From positions 1 to 64,000 of the forward strand of contig CAKPZX010000002.1 of assembly GCA_934215455.1 (NCBI GenBank): 64,000 nucleotides of DNA, given 5' to 3'. Made by a program: the position numbers and the translations under genes. The notes under the pieces are model-generated. The model saw only the letters and a program-made list of their open reading frames with translations. It was not told the DNA's origin and did no database searches. Source of the stretch: an uncultured Streptococcus sp. GTDB taxonomy: Bacteria; Bacillota; Bacilli; Lactobacillales; Streptococcaceae. Shown here in pieces: positions 36,906-47,572 of the stretch; within the stretch, counting starts at the first letter, position 1, and each line of letters opens with the position of its first letter.

Positions 36906-38987
36906 ATGGCACGCGAATTTTCACTTGAAAAAACTCGTAATATCGGTATCATGGCTCACGTCGATGCTGGTAAAACAACTACAACTGAGCGTATCCTTTA
37001 CTACACTGGTAAGATTCACAAAATCGGTGAAACTCACGAAGGTGCGTCACAAATGGACTGGATGGAGCAAGAGCAAGAACGTGGTATCACCATCACATCT
37101 GCCGCTACAACAGCTCAATGGAAAGACACTCGTGTAAACATCATCGACACACCAGGACACGTGGACTTCACTATCGAAGTTCAACGTTCACTCCGCGTTT
37201 TGGACGGTGCTGTAACCGTTCTTGACTCACAATCAGGTGTTGAACCTCAAACTGAAACAGTTTGGCGTCAAGCAACTGAATACGGAGTTCCTCGTATCGT
37301 ATTCGCTAACAAGATGGATAAAATCGGTGCTGACTTCCTTTACTCAGTAAGCACACTTCATGACCGTCTTCAAGCAAACGCTCACCCAATTCAATTGCCA
37401 ATCGGTGCTGAAGATGACTTCCGCGGAATCATTGACTTGATCAAGATGAAAGCTGAAATCTATACTAACGACCTTGGTACAGATATCCTTGAAGAAGATA
37501 TTCCAGCTGAATACCTTGATCAAGCTCAAGAATACCGTGAAAAATTGGTTGAAGCAGTTGCTGAAACTGATGAAGACTTGATGATGAAATACCTTGAAGG
37601 GGAAGAAATCACAAACGAAGAGTTGAAAGCTGGTATCCGTAAAGCTACAATCAACGTTGAATTCTACCCAGTACTTTGTGGTTCTGCCTTCAAGAACAAA
37701 GGGGTTCAATTGATGTTGGATGCAGTCCTTGACTACCTTCCAAGCCCACTTGATATCCCTGCAATCAAGGGTGTAAACCCAGATACAGACGAAGAAGAAG
37801 AACGTCCAGCATCTGATGAAGAGCCATTTGCAGCTCTTGCCTTCAAGATCATGACTGACCCATTCGTAGGTCGTTTGACATTCTTCCGTGTTTACTCAGG
37901 TGTCTTGAACTCAGGTTCATACGTCTTGAACACTTCTAAAGGTAAACGTGAACGTATCGGACGTATCCTTCAAATGCACGCCAACACTCGTAAAGAAATC
38001 GAAACAGTTTACTCTGGAGATATCGCTGCTGCCGTTGGTTTGAAAGATACTACAACTGGTGACTCATTGACAGATGAAAAAGCAAAAATCATCCTTGAAT
38101 CAATCGAAGTTCCAGAACCAGTTATCCAATTGATGGTTGAACCTAAATCTAAAGCAGACCAAGACAAGATGGGTATCGCCCTTCAAAAATTGGCTGAAGA
38201 AGATCCAACATTCCGCGTTGAAACAAACCCTGAAACTGGTGAAACAGTTATCTCTGGTATGGGTGAGTTGCACTTGGATGTCCTTGTTGACCGTATGAAA
38301 CGTGAATTCAAGGTTGAAGCTAACGTTGGTGCCCCTCAAGTATCTTACCGTGAAACATTCCGCGCTTCTACACAAGCACGTGGATTCTTCAAACGTCAAT
38401 CTGGTGGTAAAGGTCAGTTTGGTGATGTTTGGATCGAATTTACTCCAAACGAAGAAGGTAAAGGATTCGAGTTCGAAAATGCTATCGTCGGTGGTGTGGT
38501 TCCACGTGAATTCATCCCTGCAGTAGAAAAAGGACTTCAAGAATCTATGGCGAACGGTGTTCTTGCTGGTTACCCAATGGTTGACGTGAAAGCTAAGCTT
38601 TACGATGGTTCATACCACGATGTCGACTCATCTGAAACTGCCTTCAAGATCGCTGCATCTCTTGCGCTTAAAGAAGCTGCTAAGACTGCACAACCAGCTA
38701 TCCTTGAACCAATGATGCTTGTAACCATCACAGTTCCTGAAGAAAACCTTGGGGATGTTATGGGTCACGTAACTGCTCGTCGTGGACGTGTAGATGGTAT
38801 GGAAGCACACGGTGCAAGCCAAATCGTTCGTGCTTATGTCCCACTTGCTGAAATGTTTGGTTACGCTACTGTTCTTCGTTCTGCAACTCAAGGACGTGGT
38901 ACCTTCATGATGGTATTTGACCACTACGAAGATGTACCAAAATCAGTACAAGAAGAAATCATTAAAAAAGCTAAAGGTGAAGCTTAA
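36906..38987 (+). CDS. fusA: Elongation factor G
   Basis: A 693-residue translational GTPase moving tRNA and mRNA through the ribosome. G-motifs [17 protein letters not shown] and ANKMDK are present, followed by domains II to V of normal length. AGGAGA upstream. The sequence is complete with no sign of the FusA-resistance class. Confidence 0.98.
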   Translation: MAREFSLEKTRNIGIMAHVDAGKTTTTERILYYTGKIHKIGETHEGASQMDWMEQEQERGITITSAATTAQWKDTRVNIIDTPGHVDFTIEVQRSLRVLDGAVTVLDSQSGVEPQTETVWRQATEYGVPRIVFANKMDKIGADFLYSVSTLHDRLQANAHPIQLPIGAEDDFRGIIDLIKMKAEIYTNDLGTDILEEDIPAEYLDQAQEYREKLVEAVAETDEDLMMKYLEGEEITNEELKAGIRKATINVEFYPVLCGSAFKNKGVQLMLDAVLDYLPSPLDIPAIKGVNPDTDEEEERPASDEEPFAALAFKIMTDPFVGRLTFFRVYSGVLNSGSYVLNTSKGKRERIGRILQMHANTRKEIETVYSGDIAAAVGLKDTTTGDSLTDEKAKIILESIEVPEPVIQLMVEPKSKADQDKMGIALQKLAEEDPTFRVETNPETGETVISGMGELHLDVLVDRMKREFKVEANVGAPQVSYRETFRASTQARGFFKRQSGGKGQFGDVWIEFTPNEEGKGFEFENAIVGGVVPREFIPAVEKGLQESMANGVLAGYPMVDVKAKLYDGSYHDVDSSETAFKIAASLALKEAAKTAQPAILEPMMLVTITVPEENLGDVMGHVTARRGRVDGMEAHGASQIVRAYVPLAEMFGYATVLRSATQGRGTFMMVFDHYEDVPKSVQEEIIKKAKGEA

Positions 38988-39002
38988 TTTACCAAAGCTA
39001 AG

Positions 39003-39031
39003 AAACTCTTCCCATTCGGGAAGAGTTTTTC
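39003..39031 (+). terminator. Terminator after fusA
   Basis: Perfect 11-bp stem AAACTCTTCCC / GGGAAGAGTTT with loop attc, then T. Confidence 0.88.
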
Positions 39032-39150
39032 TTTGTTCCAAGAGTGAATACAAGTAAAAAAGCGATCGTCCTGTCGATCAAGACTTTGTGAAAAACTTTA
39101 ATAAAAGAGGTGGTGATCTATGATAAATCTTGCTTTTCGTTGGGAAATAG

Positions 39151-39179
39151 TTGCTTTTTAATGCAATAAAGTATATAAT
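39151..39179 (+). promoter_or_regulatory. Promoter of gap
   Basis: TTGCTT (39151-39156), 17-base spacer, TATAAT (39174-39179). Leader of about 80 bases. Confidence 0.75.
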
Positions 39180-39265
39180 AGAGACTGTTAAAAGATGTTT
39201 GGCGCTGTGTCAAGTTACTCTTTTCACAAAAAAATTTTTTGATTTTCATAAGGAGGAAATCACGA

Positions 39266-40276
39266 ATGGTAGTTAAAGTTGGTATTAACGGTTTCGGTCG
39301 TATCGGACGTCTTGCTTTCCGTCGTATCCAAAACGTAGAAGGTGTTGAAGTTACTCGCATCAACGACCTTACAGATCCAGTTATGCTTGCACACTTGTTG
39401 AAATACGATACAACTCAAGGTCGTTTCGACGGTACTGTGGAAGTTAAAGAAGGTGGATTCGAAGTTAATGGTAAATTCATTAAAGTTTCTGCTGAACGCG
39501 ATCCAGAACAAATCGACTGGGCTAACGACGGTGTAGAAATCGTTCTTGAAGCAACTGGTTTCTTTGCTACTAAAGCTGCAGCTGAAAAACACTTGCATGC
39601 TGGTGGTGCTAAGAAAGTTGTTATCACTGCTCCTGGTGGATCAGATGTTAAAACAGTCGTATTTAACACTAACCACGATATTCTTGATGGTACTGAAACA
39701 GTTATCTCAGGTGCTTCATGTACTACAAACTGCTTGGCTCCAATGGCTAAAGCTCTTCAAGATAACTTCGGTGTTGTTGAAGGATTGATGACTACTATCC
39801 ACGCTTACACTGGTGACCAAATGATCCTTGACGGACCACACCGTAAAGGTGACCTTCGTCGTGCGCGCGCTGGTGCTGCTAACATCGTTCCTAACTCAAC
39901 TGGTGCTGCTAAAGCAATCGGTTTGGTTATCCCTGAATTGAACGGTAAATTGGACGGAGCTGCACAACGTGTTCCTGTTCCAACTGGATCAGTTACTGAA
40001 TTGGTAGTTGTTCTTGACAAGAACGTTACTGTTGATGAAGTGAACGCAGCTATGAAAGCAGCTTCAAACGAATCATACGGTTACACTGAAGATCCAATCG
40101 TTTCTTCAGACGTCGTAGGTATGTCTTACGGATCATTGTTTGACGCAACTCAAACTAAAGTTATTGACGTTGACGGTAAACAATTGGTTAAAGTTGTTTC
40201 ATGGTATGACAACGAAATGTCTTACACTGCACAACTTGTTCGTACTCTTGAATACTTCGCAAAAATTGCTAAATAA
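39266..40276 (+). CDS. gap: Glyceraldehyde-3-phosphate dehydrogenase (NAD type)
   Basis: A 336-residue glycolytic enzyme. Rossmann start [17 protein letters not shown] and the catalytic cysteine in [13 protein letters not shown] are present. ATG 39266 is chosen because AAGGAGG lies at the right distance; the frame is open a little further upstream. Single-gene transcript between two terminators; in streptococci the protein is also found on the cell surface. Confidence 0.97.
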   Translation: MVVKVGINGFGRIGRLAFRRIQNVEGVEVTRINDLTDPVMLAHLLKYDTTQGRFDGTVEVKEGGFEVNGKFIKVSAERDPEQIDWANDGVEIVLEATGFFATKAAAEKHLHAGGAKKVVITAPGGSDVKTVVFNTNHDILDGTETVISGASCTTNCLAPMAKALQDNFGVVEGLMTTIHAYTGDQMILDGPHRKGDLRRARAGAANIVPNSTGAAKAIGLVIPELNGKLDGAAQRVPVPTGSVTELVVVLDKNVTVDEVNAAMKAASNESYGYTEDPIVSSDVVGMSYGSLFDATQTKVIDVDGKQLVKVVSWYDNEMSYTAQLVRTLEYFAKIAK

Positions 40277-40291
40277 TTCATGTGTATGATG

Positions 40292-40318
40292 AGAGGAGGG
40301 AAACCTCCTCTTTTTTTG
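40292..40318 (+). terminator. Terminator after gap
   Basis: Perfect 8-bp GC-rich stem AGAGGAGG / CCTCCTCT with loop gaaa and seven T. Confidence 0.9.
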
Positions 40319-40367
40319 TACTTTTTTTAGGGCTTTCTCATCATATTATAGGACTTGGCAAAATAGA

Positions 40368-40396
40368 TTGACAGTGCTAACTGGATTAGGTATCCT
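40368..40396 (+). promoter_or_regulatory. Promoter of the endoglycosidase gene
   Basis: A perfect TTGACA (40368-40373), 17-base spacer and TATCCT (40391-40396) as a weaker -10. Confidence 0.65.
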
Positions 40397-40428
40397 ATTC
40401 TTGATTGGAGATTTCTAATACAAGAAAA

Positions 40429-40442
40429 TGAAAGCGATTACA
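40429..40442 (+). promoter_or_regulatory. Catabolite-response element (cre), CcpA binding site
   Basis: TGAAAGCGATTACA matches the TGWAANCGNTNWCA consensus at every fixed position. It lies about 30 bases after the expected transcription start and 67 bases before the ATG, the roadblock position typical of repression by CcpA. Confidence 0.72.
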
Positions 40443-40509
40443 GGTCGTGAAGAAAGGAGCCTATGGAAATCGCTCAAGAAAAAGAAAGAAACCATACAAG
40501 GAGGTCAAG

Positions 40510-43500
40510 ATGAAAGGTCATCTATTTGAAAAGAAAGAACGATTTAGTATACGAAAATTCAGTGTGGGAGTTTGTTCCGCATTGATTGGGTTAGCATTTT
40601 TAGGAACAGGTGCTGTCTCAGCAGATGAGACGGTTCCTACTAGTGAACAACCCTTAGAAGCATCTTCAGCAGCGACCGAAGATGTCAATCATTTGGTAAG
40701 AGAAGCAGGCGTCTATACAGCAGATGCAGCACTTCCTACGGCAGATCCTGCACAACCAGCTACAGAAGCAGTTGCTGCAGAGGCCAGTCCTACAAGTACA
40801 GAAGCTAGCTCGACGACTACTGATACTCCAGCTGTTTCAGAGGCTGAGAAACCAAAAGTTGCTGCTGAAAAAGTGGCTGATTTACCAACCAATGAAGAAA
40901 AACAATTAAGACCCAAAGAAGTTAAGTTTGATACCTGGGATGATCTCTTGAAGTGGGAACCTGGAACACGAGTGGATGACGATTTGAACAGAGCAAGCGT
41001 CCCACTTGCGAGTCGTTTTCAAGGGAAACAAATTAATGAACAAGCCAACCCTGAAGCGAAGATCCAAGCGCTGTCAAACATGAACTCCAAAGCCAAGGAT
41101 CATGCGTCTGTCGGCGGGGAAGAGTTTAAGGCCTATGCGTTTGATTACTGGCAATATTTGGACTCCATGGTCTTTTGGGAAGGGCTGGTTCCATCAGCAG
41201 ATGTGATCGATGCTGCACACCGAAATGGGGTTCCTATTTATGGAACAATCTTTTATAACTGGTCTAGCAGTATCAAGGATCAAGAACATTTTGCAGAAAC
41301 CTTGAAAGAAGATAGTGAAGGCTCTAAAACTTTTCCGATCGCCCGTAAATTAGTCGAACTTGCCAAGTACTATGGTTTTGATGGCTATTTTATCAACCAA
41401 GAAACAACTGGAAATCTTGTAGAACCATTGGGTCCAAAATTGAGAGATTTCCTTCTTTATACCAAGGAATATGCCAAGAGCCTCAATTATCCGATTAAGT
41501 ATTCTTGGTATGATGCTATGACCTATGAATATGGCCGTTACCATGAGAATGCGCTGGGAGAATACAACTACAATTTCATGCAGCCAGAAAATGGGGAAAA
41601 TCCAGTGGATACCTTCTTTGCTAACTTTAACTGGGGCAAATCAGAAGTCGATTATTCGATCAGCACAGCTAAATGGATTCATCGGAATCCTTATGATGTT
41701 CTAGCTGGACTCGAGCTCCAAAAAGGAGGCTCTTATAAGACTAATGTAGACTGGAATGCCATTTTAGATGAACATGGCAAGTTGCGTCTATCTCTTGGTC
41801 TTTATGCACCTGATACCATTACAGGGCTAGGAAAGACTGGAGAAGGTTACCATACCCATGAAGATCTATTCTGGACAGGTTTCCAAGGAGATCCGACTAA
41901 AGGAAAACCAGCAGGCCAATCTTGGTACGGTATGTCCAATCTAGTAGTGGACAAAACTCCTATTACAAGTGAAGATTTCAATACTTCCTTTAATACTGGA
42001 CACGGAAAACACTGGTTTGTGGATGGCAAGATTTCTAAAGAAGGGGAGTGGAACTACCGTTCTGTTTCTGGCTACCTTCCAACCTGGCGTTGGTGGGTAG
42101 AGCATAGTGAGGATAGTACACCATTGAAAGGTCGCTATGATTTTGATCAAGCCTACAATGGAGGAAATTCTCTAGCCTTTGAAGGAGATTTAAAAGCTAA
42201 TAGCAGTCAAAATGTCATGCTCTATTCGACCAAGATTCCTGTGACAGAAACGACAAAATTGAGCGTCAGTCATAAAGGTGGACTCGGAGCTGCTGCCTGG
42301 GTAGCTGTTGCCACCAAAGAAGACTACTCCGAATACGAATGGAAGGAATTGACACCGAGTGCGGATTGGTCTACTCAAACCTTTGATTTGGGAAGTTTGG
42401 CTGGCAAGACCATTTATGCTGTGAAGATGTTCTTTGACCATGATACGGATGTCAAAGACTACAAATTTAATCTCGGTCAATTGTCGATTACGTCGAACCA
42501 AGAGAAACCAGCTGCTCCAGCGGAAGTTACCGTTCGGGCAAAACGCCTACAAAATGCACAAGAAGCAGAAGCAGTCCTCAATTTTAAAGGGGTGGCAGAT
42601 GCAGATTATTATGAAGTCTATGAAAAAGACGGCGACAACTGGCGTCTATTAACGGGTTCTTCTGCAACCACCGTCTATCTACCAAAAGTTAGCCGTTCAG
42701 CAAGTGCTGAAGGAACCACTCAGGACCTCAAGGTTGTGGCAGTTGGAAAGAATGGTCAACGTTCGGATGCGGGAACTGTAGCCTTTGATTGGGGCATGAC
42801 CGTGTCAGATACCAGTCTACCAAAAGCTTTAGCGCCAAACGTGGTCATCGGAGCCAAAGTGATCGGTTCGAGCTTCCCAGATGCGGATGGTAGTGAAGGC
42901 ATCGAAGGTATGTTAAATGGTACCATTACCAGTCTTTCAGATAAATGGTCTTCTGCTCAATTGAGTGGAACCGTCGATATTCGCTTGACACAACCACGGA
43001 CCATTGTTCGTTGGGTCATGGACCATGCCGGTGCGGGTGGAGAATCTGTCGACGATGGCAAGATGAATACCCGTGACTTCGACCTTTACTACAAGGATGA
43101 AGCGGGTGAATGGAAGCTTGCTAAGGAAGTTCGTGGCAATAAAGCCCATGTGTCTGACATTACACTCGACCATCCAATCAAGGCTCAAGAATGGCGTCTC
43201 CATGTCATTACGGCAGATAACGGCACCCCATGGCAAGCCATCCGGATTTACAACTGGAAGATGTATGAAAGTCTGGATACTGAAACGGTCAACATCCCGA
43301 TGAAACATGCCGCAGCGCAAAACCTAGGTAATCATTTTGTTCAAGTCGGTTTCAAAGATGTCCCAGCTAATACTACTCTGACTCTTTATGCCGATAAAGA
43401 AGCCACTAGTCCAATTGCGACTATGACAGCCGATCAAACTGGAAATCTTATTTTTAAACCGCTTGCTTTTGAATCAACCCCATCTCTTCTCTACTATCGC

Positions 43501-45300
43501 GCGCAAGAACCTGGTAAAGATATCAGTAATGTTTTGGCGATCGAAGTTCCAAAGAATGATAAAGAAATTGCGGGACTTCAATTTGAAGATGGATTGACCA
43601 AGAAGGTCTACCGGGAAGGCGATGCCCTTTCCTTGAAAGGGGCGACTCTCCGCGTTCATTATAAAGATGGCCAAGCAGATCAACTGGTCAACCTCACCAA
43701 CTCAGGTGTAGAGATTCATGGATTTGACAGTAGCAAGCTGGGAGAACAACACCTAGAAGTCTCTTACCTTGGTCAGAAATTGGATAAGACTCTCACTGTT
43801 TTTGTGGTCAGTGCAGAGGAAGCGGGTGAAAAAGCAGTTGCTGGTCTAGAATTGACCGACAAACCAAAAGTGGAATATATTGTCGGAGAAGCATTGGAGA
43901 AAGAAGGCGGACGCTTTACAGTTGTCTTTGAAGATGAAACGACCGAAACGCATGCTTTGACCGATGAAGGTGTGGAAGTGACTGGTTTTGATACGACCAA
44001 GGAAGGTCGTCAAACTATCACCGTTCATTACAAAGGAGCTAGCACAAGCTTTGATGTCCTCGTGAATCCAAAACCAGCTCTCAACGATGAATACCTTAAG
44101 CAAAAATTGGCTGAAGCTGAAGCTGCAAAAGCCAAAGTAGACTTTACTTTTGCGACTCCTGAAGTCAAAGAAGCCTTGCTAGCTGGAATGGCTGCTTCTG
44201 AAAAAGTCTTGAAAGAGCATGATACCAGCACACAAGAACAAGTCAATGAGCAGTTGAACCAATTGACCGCTCTCTTGAAAGCCTTGGATGGTCAAGCTAA
44301 TCTAACAAAAGAAAAAGAAGCTCTCTCTGCCCTAACAACAGAAGCGACTGCTCTATTAGCAAGCAAGCCAAATCACCCTTCTGGTGAGGCTTTGCAGGCA
44401 CTCTTGGAGAAAAATAAAGAGCTCCTAGCTTCTTCAGAGCTCACTCCTGAAGCGCTTGAAACAGCTAAGACAGGTCTAGAGACCTTGATTGGGCTCCTGA
44501 AAGAAGACAAGCCAGCGGTCTTTGTAGACCCTGCGACTGGAGTCGAAGTTCAATTCTCCAACTTAGAGCCAACCGTTGTCAAAGGACTAAAAGTCGCAAA
44601 AGTTGAAGCCAATCAGGCAGAAAAAGAAGAGCTGAAGGGCCGAGAAGGAATCGTCTTTGATATTGAAGGTGTGGATGCCAGCGGTCAAGATATCGATACC
44701 CACCATCCATCCCTTGTGAAAATCCCTGTGGATAAGGATAAAGAAGTGGGGCAAGTCCTCTTCTTCCCAGAAGGTCAAGCTCCTCAATCCTTGGCCTTTG
44801 AGAGAGTTGGAGATGTGGTCATCTTTACAGCTCCTCACTTTACTCGCTATGCGATTGTCTATAAGCCAGCAAAAACGGAAGGACCAGATCAACCGATCCA
44901 ACCAGAGGAACCGGCTAAACCTGATCAGCCTGTTCAACCGGCTCAACCAAATCAACCAGTCCAACCAGCTACCCCAGTAACTCCAGAACCGGCTAATCCA
45001 CTGAAGCCTACAGAGTCATCTCAAGTGGATCAGTTGGCCCCAATGACTTCTACTCAAGCGGGTCATCAAGAGGAAGAACACAAGGATATGGTTGATCAAG
45101 AGATCTATCAGTTGTTAAGTGCCCACCAAGGATCTAACTCACAGCCAACTGTTCAGCAAGAAACAAAAGATGCAAGTAAAGAAAGTCAATCGGAACACTT
45201 GCCAAATACGGCAAGCCTAGAAGCTTCCTTTGCAGCTGAAGCTGTTCTCCTAGCAGCCTTAGGAGGCTTCCTCTTGGCTGGTAAGAAGAAAGAAGAGTAA
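40510..45300 (+). CDS. endoD: Cell-wall-anchored endo-beta-N-acetylglucosaminidase (GH85, Endo-D type)
   Basis: A 1596-residue secreted enzyme cleaving the GlcNAc-GlcNAc core of host N-glycans. The signal peptide has the YSIRK-like FSIRKFSVGVCSALIG at about 12-27, with cleavage near AVSA-DE. The GH85 domain covers about 140-500; YFINQE carries Asn296 and Glu298, the likely catalytic pair. Carbohydrate-binding, coagulation-factor-5/8-like (about 790-940) and bacterial Ig-like regions follow, then a helical part, a Pro/Gln-rich wall spanner (EGPDQPIQPEEPAKPDQP) and a sorting signal ending GKKKEE. The motif is LPNTA, not LPxTG. ATG 40510 has AAGGAGG upstream. Confidence 0.92.
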   Translation: MKGHLFEKKERFSIRKFSVGVCSALIGLAFLGTGAVSADETVPTSEQPLEASSAATEDVNHLVREAGVYTADAALPTADPAQPATEAVAAEASPTSTEASSTTTDTPAVSEAEKPKVAAEKVADLPTNEEKQLRPKEVKFDTWDDLLKWEPGTRVDDDLNRASVPLASRFQGKQINEQANPEAKIQALSNMNSKAKDHASVGGEEFKAYAFDYWQYLDSMVFWEGLVPSADVIDAAHRNGVPIYGTIFYNWSSSIKDQEHFAETLKEDSEGSKTFPIARKLVELAKYYGFDGYFINQETTGNLVEPLGPKLRDFLLYTKEYAKSLNYPIKYSWYDAMTYEYGRYHENALGEYNYNFMQPENGENPVDTFFANFNWGKSEVDYSISTAKWIHRNPYDVLAGLELQKGGSYKTNVDWNAILDEHGKLRLSLGLYAPDTITGLGKTGEGYHTHEDLFWTGFQGDPTKGKPAGQSWYGMSNLVVDKTPITSEDFNTSFNTGHGKHWFVDGKISKEGEWNYRSVSGYLPTWRWWVEHSEDSTPLKGRYDFDQAYNGGNSLAFEGDLKANSSQNVMLYSTKIPVTETTKLSVSHKGGLGAAAWVAVATKEDYSEYEWKELTPSADWSTQTFDLGSLAGKTIYAVKMFFDHDTDVKDYKFNLGQLSITSNQEKPAAPAEVTVRAKRLQNAQEAEAVLNFKGVADADYYEVYEKDGDNWRLLTGSSATTVYLPKVSRSASAEGTTQDLKVVAVGKNGQRSDAGTVAFDWGMTVSDTSLPKALAPNVVIGAKVIGSSFPDADGSEGIEGMLNGTITSLSDKWSSAQLSGTVDIRLTQPRTIVRWVMDHAGAGGESVDDGKMNTRDFDLYYKDEAGEWKLAKEVRGNKAHVSDITLDHPIKAQEWRLHVITADNGTPWQAIRIYNWKMYESLDTETVNIPMKHAAAQNLGNHFVQVGFKDVPANTTLTLYADKEATSPIATMTADQTGNLIFKPLAFESTPSLLYYRAQEPGKDISNVLAIEVPKNDKEIAGLQFEDGLTKKVYREGDALSLKGATLRVHYKDGQADQLVNLTNSGVEIHGFDSSKLGEQHLEVSYLGQKLDKTLTVFVVSAEEAGEKAVAGLELTDKPKVEYIVGEALEKEGGRFTVVFEDETTETHALTDEGVEVTGFDTTKEGRQTITVHYKGASTSFDVLVNPKPALNDEYLKQKLAEAEAAKAKVDFTFATPEVKEALLAGMAASEKVLKEHDTSTQEQVNEQLNQLTALLKALDGQANLTKEKEALSALTTEATALLASKPNHPSGEALQALLEKNKELLASSELTPEALETAKTGLETLIGLLKEDKPAVFVDPATGVEVQFSNLEPTVVKGLKVAKVEANQAEKEELKGREGIVFDIEGVDASGQDIDTHHPSLVKIPVDKDKEVGQVLFFPEGQAPQSLAFERVGDVVIFTAPHFTRYAIVYKPAKTEGPDQPIQPEEPAKPDQPVQPAQPNQPVQPATPVTPEPANPLKPTESSQVDQLAPMTSTQAGHQEEEHKDMVDQEIYQLLSAHQGSNSQPTVQQETKDASKESQSEHLPNTASLEASFAAEAVLLAALGGFLLAGKKKEE

Positions 45301-45346
45301 GTCTTTTACAGGATTCTTTCGTTCACTTAAAAAGTCACTCTCAAAA

Positions 45347-45380
45347 AAACCTCTCTGGTGAAAATCAGAGAGGTTTGATC
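45347..45380 (+). terminator. Terminator after the endoglycosidase gene
   Basis: Perfect 11-bp stem AAACCTCTCTG / CAGAGAGGTTT with an 8-base loop. Confidence 0.82.
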
Positions 45381-45460
45381 TTGTATTTAGAAGTGTCGTT
45401 CGGATCCTGCGAATTAGAGGGGAAAAGCATTGGATTTTTCTACCTCTTTTACAGCTTTTG

Positions 45461-45469
45461 TGATATAAT
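45461..45469 (+). promoter_or_regulatory. Extended -10 promoter of pgk
   Basis: TGA directly before TATAAT (45464-45469), 34 bases before the ATG. No clear -35 element. Confidence 0.6.
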
Positions 45470-45503
45470 TATCATGTATTAAAAAAAGAAGGAGTCATAT
45501 CTA

Positions 45504-46703
45504 ATGGCAAAATTGACTGTTAAAGACGTTGACTTGAAAGGGAAAAAAGTTCTCGTTCGTGTTGACTTCAACGTTCCTGTAAAAGATGGCGTGATCACTA
45601 ACGATAACCGTATCACTGCAGCTCTTCCAACTATCAAGTACATCCTTGAACAAGGTGGACGTGCAATCCTCTTCTCTCACCTTGGACGTGTAAAAGAAGA
45701 AGCTGATAAAGAAGGCAAATCACTTGCTCCTGTAGCTGCTGACTTGGCTGCTAAATTGGGTCAAGACGTTAAATTTATCCCAGGTGTTACACGTGGTGCT
45801 GAATTGGAAGCAGCTGTTAACGCTCTTGAAGATGGACAAGTTCTCTTGGTTGAAAACACTCGTTTTGAAGATGTTGATGGCAAGAAAGAATCTAAAAACG
45901 ATCCTGAACTTGGTAAATACTGGGCATCACTTGGAGATGGTATCTTCGTAAACGATGCATTCGGTACAGCTCACCGTGCACACGCATCTAACGTTGGTAT
46001 CTCTGCAAACGTTGATAAAGCTGTTGCTGGATTCCTTCTTGAAAACGAAATTGCTTACATCAAAGAAGCAGTTGAAGCTCCAGAACGTCCATTCGTAGCT
46101 ATCCTTGGTGGATCTAAAGTATCTGACAAGATCGGTGTTATCGAAAACTTGCTTGAAAAAGCTGATAAAGTTCTTATCGGTGGTGGGATGACTTACACAT
46201 TCTACAAAGCTCAAGGTATCGAAATCGGTAACTCACTTGTAGAAGAAGATAAATTAGATGTGGCGAAAGCTCTTCTTGAAAAATCAAACGGCAAATTGAT
46301 CTTGCCAGTTGACTCAAAAGAAGCAAACGCATTTGCTGACTACACTGAAGTGAAAGACACTGAAGGTGAAGCAGTAGATCCAGGATTCCTTGGTCTTGAT
46401 ATCGGTCCTAAATCAATCGCTAAATTCGACCAAGAATTGACTGGTGCGAAAACAGTTGTATGGAATGGTCCTATGGGTGTATTTGAAAACCCTGACTTCC
46501 AAGCTGGTACAATCGGTGTGATGGACGCTATCGTGAAACAACCAGGCGTTAAATCAATCATCGGTGGTGGTGACTCAGCTGCTGCTGCGATCAACCTTGG
46601 CCGTGCAGACAAATTCTCATGGATCTCTACTGGTGGTGGTGCTTCTATGGAACTCCTTGAAGGTAAAGAACTTCCAGGATTGGCTGCTCTTACAGATAAA
46701 TAA
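45504..46703 (+). CDS. pgk: Phosphoglycerate kinase
   Basis: A 399-residue glycolytic enzyme transferring phosphate from 1,3-bisphosphoglycerate to ADP. Motifs [17 protein letters not shown], and the nucleotide-binding GGGDSAAA are present. AAGGAG upstream. Strong codon bias. The 3' end is followed directly by a 183-bp intergenic repeat that probably also stops transcription. Confidence 0.98.
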   Translation: MAKLTVKDVDLKGKKVLVRVDFNVPVKDGVITNDNRITAALPTIKYILEQGGRAILFSHLGRVKEEADKEGKSLAPVAADLAAKLGQDVKFIPGVTRGAELEAAVNALEDGQVLLVENTRFEDVDGKKESKNDPELGKYWASLGDGIFVNDAFGTAHRAHASNVGISANVDKAVAGFLLENEIAYIKEAVEAPERPFVAILGGSKVSDKIGVIENLLEKADKVLIGGGMTYTFYKAQGIEIGNSLVEEDKLDVAKALLEKSNGKLILPVDSKEANAFADYTEVKDTEGEAVDPGFLGLDIGPKSIAKFDQELTGAKTVVWNGPMGVFENPDFQAGTIGVMDAIVKQPGVKSIIGGGDSAAAAINLGRADKFSWISTGGGASMELLEGKELPGLAALTDK

Positions 46704-46716
46704 TCTAAATAGAATG

Positions 46717-46899
46717 AAAGAGGCTGGGACAAAAGTCCTAGCCTCTCAATTATTTTTGGATTGTCGAGCAAGACGCAGTGGTTGAGTGGGCTCTACTACG
46801 CTGATTTCATCAGCTTTTACAGCCCTACTCAACTGTGCGGAGGTGGGACGACGAAATCGAATTCTAACGAATGACCGATTTCTGTCCCACTCTCTTTTT
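46717..46899 (+). repeat. 183-bp intergenic repeat, copy 1
   Basis: Between pgk and the FUSC-like gene. It differs from 49330-49512 at one base only (by eye). It contains two hairpins: GAGGCTGGGAC with AGTCCTAGCCTC at the left end, and GTGGGACGACGAAATCG with CGATTTCTGTCCCAC at the right end, followed by T. Both ends can act as terminators. Confidence 0.93.
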
Positions 46900-46940
46900 T
46901 CTTTCTATTTTTACCTGTTCTCTCCTTTCGGAAAATATGG

Positions 46941-46946
46941 TAGAAT
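46941..46946 (+). promoter_or_regulatory. Possible -10 of the FUSC-like gene
   Basis: TAGAAT preceded by TGG (extended -10), 25 bases before the ATG. Confidence 0.5.
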
Positions 46947-46971
46947 AATAGAAATAGAAAGATAGGTGACC

Positions 46972-47505
46972 ATGGATTACTTTAAACGACACAAATTTGA
47001 TTGGTCCAAATTCCGTTTGGGAATGAGAACCTTTAAAACAGGGATTGCCGTTTTTATTGTGCTACTTATTTTTGGAATATTTGGCTGGCGAGGCCTTCAG
47101 ATCGGGACTTTGACAGCTGTTTTTAGTTTGAGAGAAGACTTTGATAAGAGTGTCCACTTCGGGGCTTCGCGTGTCATGGGCAACAGTATTGGAGGTTTTT
47201 ATGCCGTATTGTTCTTCCTTTTAAAAACGCTCTTTCATGGCGCGTATTGGGTGACTCTGATTTTTGTACCCATTGCGACCATGTTAACCATTATGACAAA
47301 TGTCGCTATGAATAATAAAGCAGGAATTATCGGAGGAGTTTCGGCAATGCTGATCATTACTCTCTCGATTCCTCACGGAGAAACCTTCTTGTATGTTTTT
47401 GCCCGAATATTTGAGACCTTTATCGGCGTTTTCGTTGCGATTTTAGTCAATTCGGATGTCGATCGTATTCGCGATTTTCTCAAGGAACACAAAAAACCTA
47501 TGTAA
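46972..47505 (+). CDS. FUSC/aromatic-acid-exporter-like membrane protein
   Basis: A 177-residue membrane protein with about four to five hydrophobic segments and the pattern of the N-terminal part of the aromatic acid exporter (FUSC) family (RTFKTGIAVFIVLLIF, GASRVMGNSIGGFYAV). The full-length family also has a cytoplasmic domain, which is missing here; short forms of this type are usual between pgk and glnR in streptococci. ATG 46972 has AGGTG before it. Substrate and role are unknown. Confidence 0.75.
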   Translation: MDYFKRHKFDWSKFRLGMRTFKTGIAVFIVLLIFGIFGWRGLQIGTLTAVFSLREDFDKSVHFGASRVMGNSIGGFYAVLFFLLKTLFHGAYWVTLIFVPIATMLTIMTNVAMNNKAGIIGGVSAMLIITLSIPHGETFLYVFARIFETFIGVFVAILVNSDVDRIRDFLKEHKKPM

Positions 47506-47517
47506 GATTATATAACA
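47501..47517 (+). promoter_or_regulatory. GlnR operator
   Basis: TGTAAGATTATATAACA is a perfect match to the GlnR/TnrA consensus TGTNA-N7-TNACA. It overlaps the last codons of the preceding gene and lies just upstream of the glnR -35, so GlnR should repress its own operon when glutamine is plentiful. Confidence 0.88.
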
Positions 47518-47524
47518 TTTAATC

Positions 47525-47552
47525 TTGACATAGATTTTTTTTTCGATATAAT
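47525..47552 (+). promoter_or_regulatory. Promoter of glnR-glnA
   Basis: Perfect TTGACA (47525-47530), 16-base spacer, TATAAT (47547-47552), 20 bases before the glnR ATG. Confidence 0.82.
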
Positions 47553-47572
47553 AGAATAGAAAGAGGAATGGT

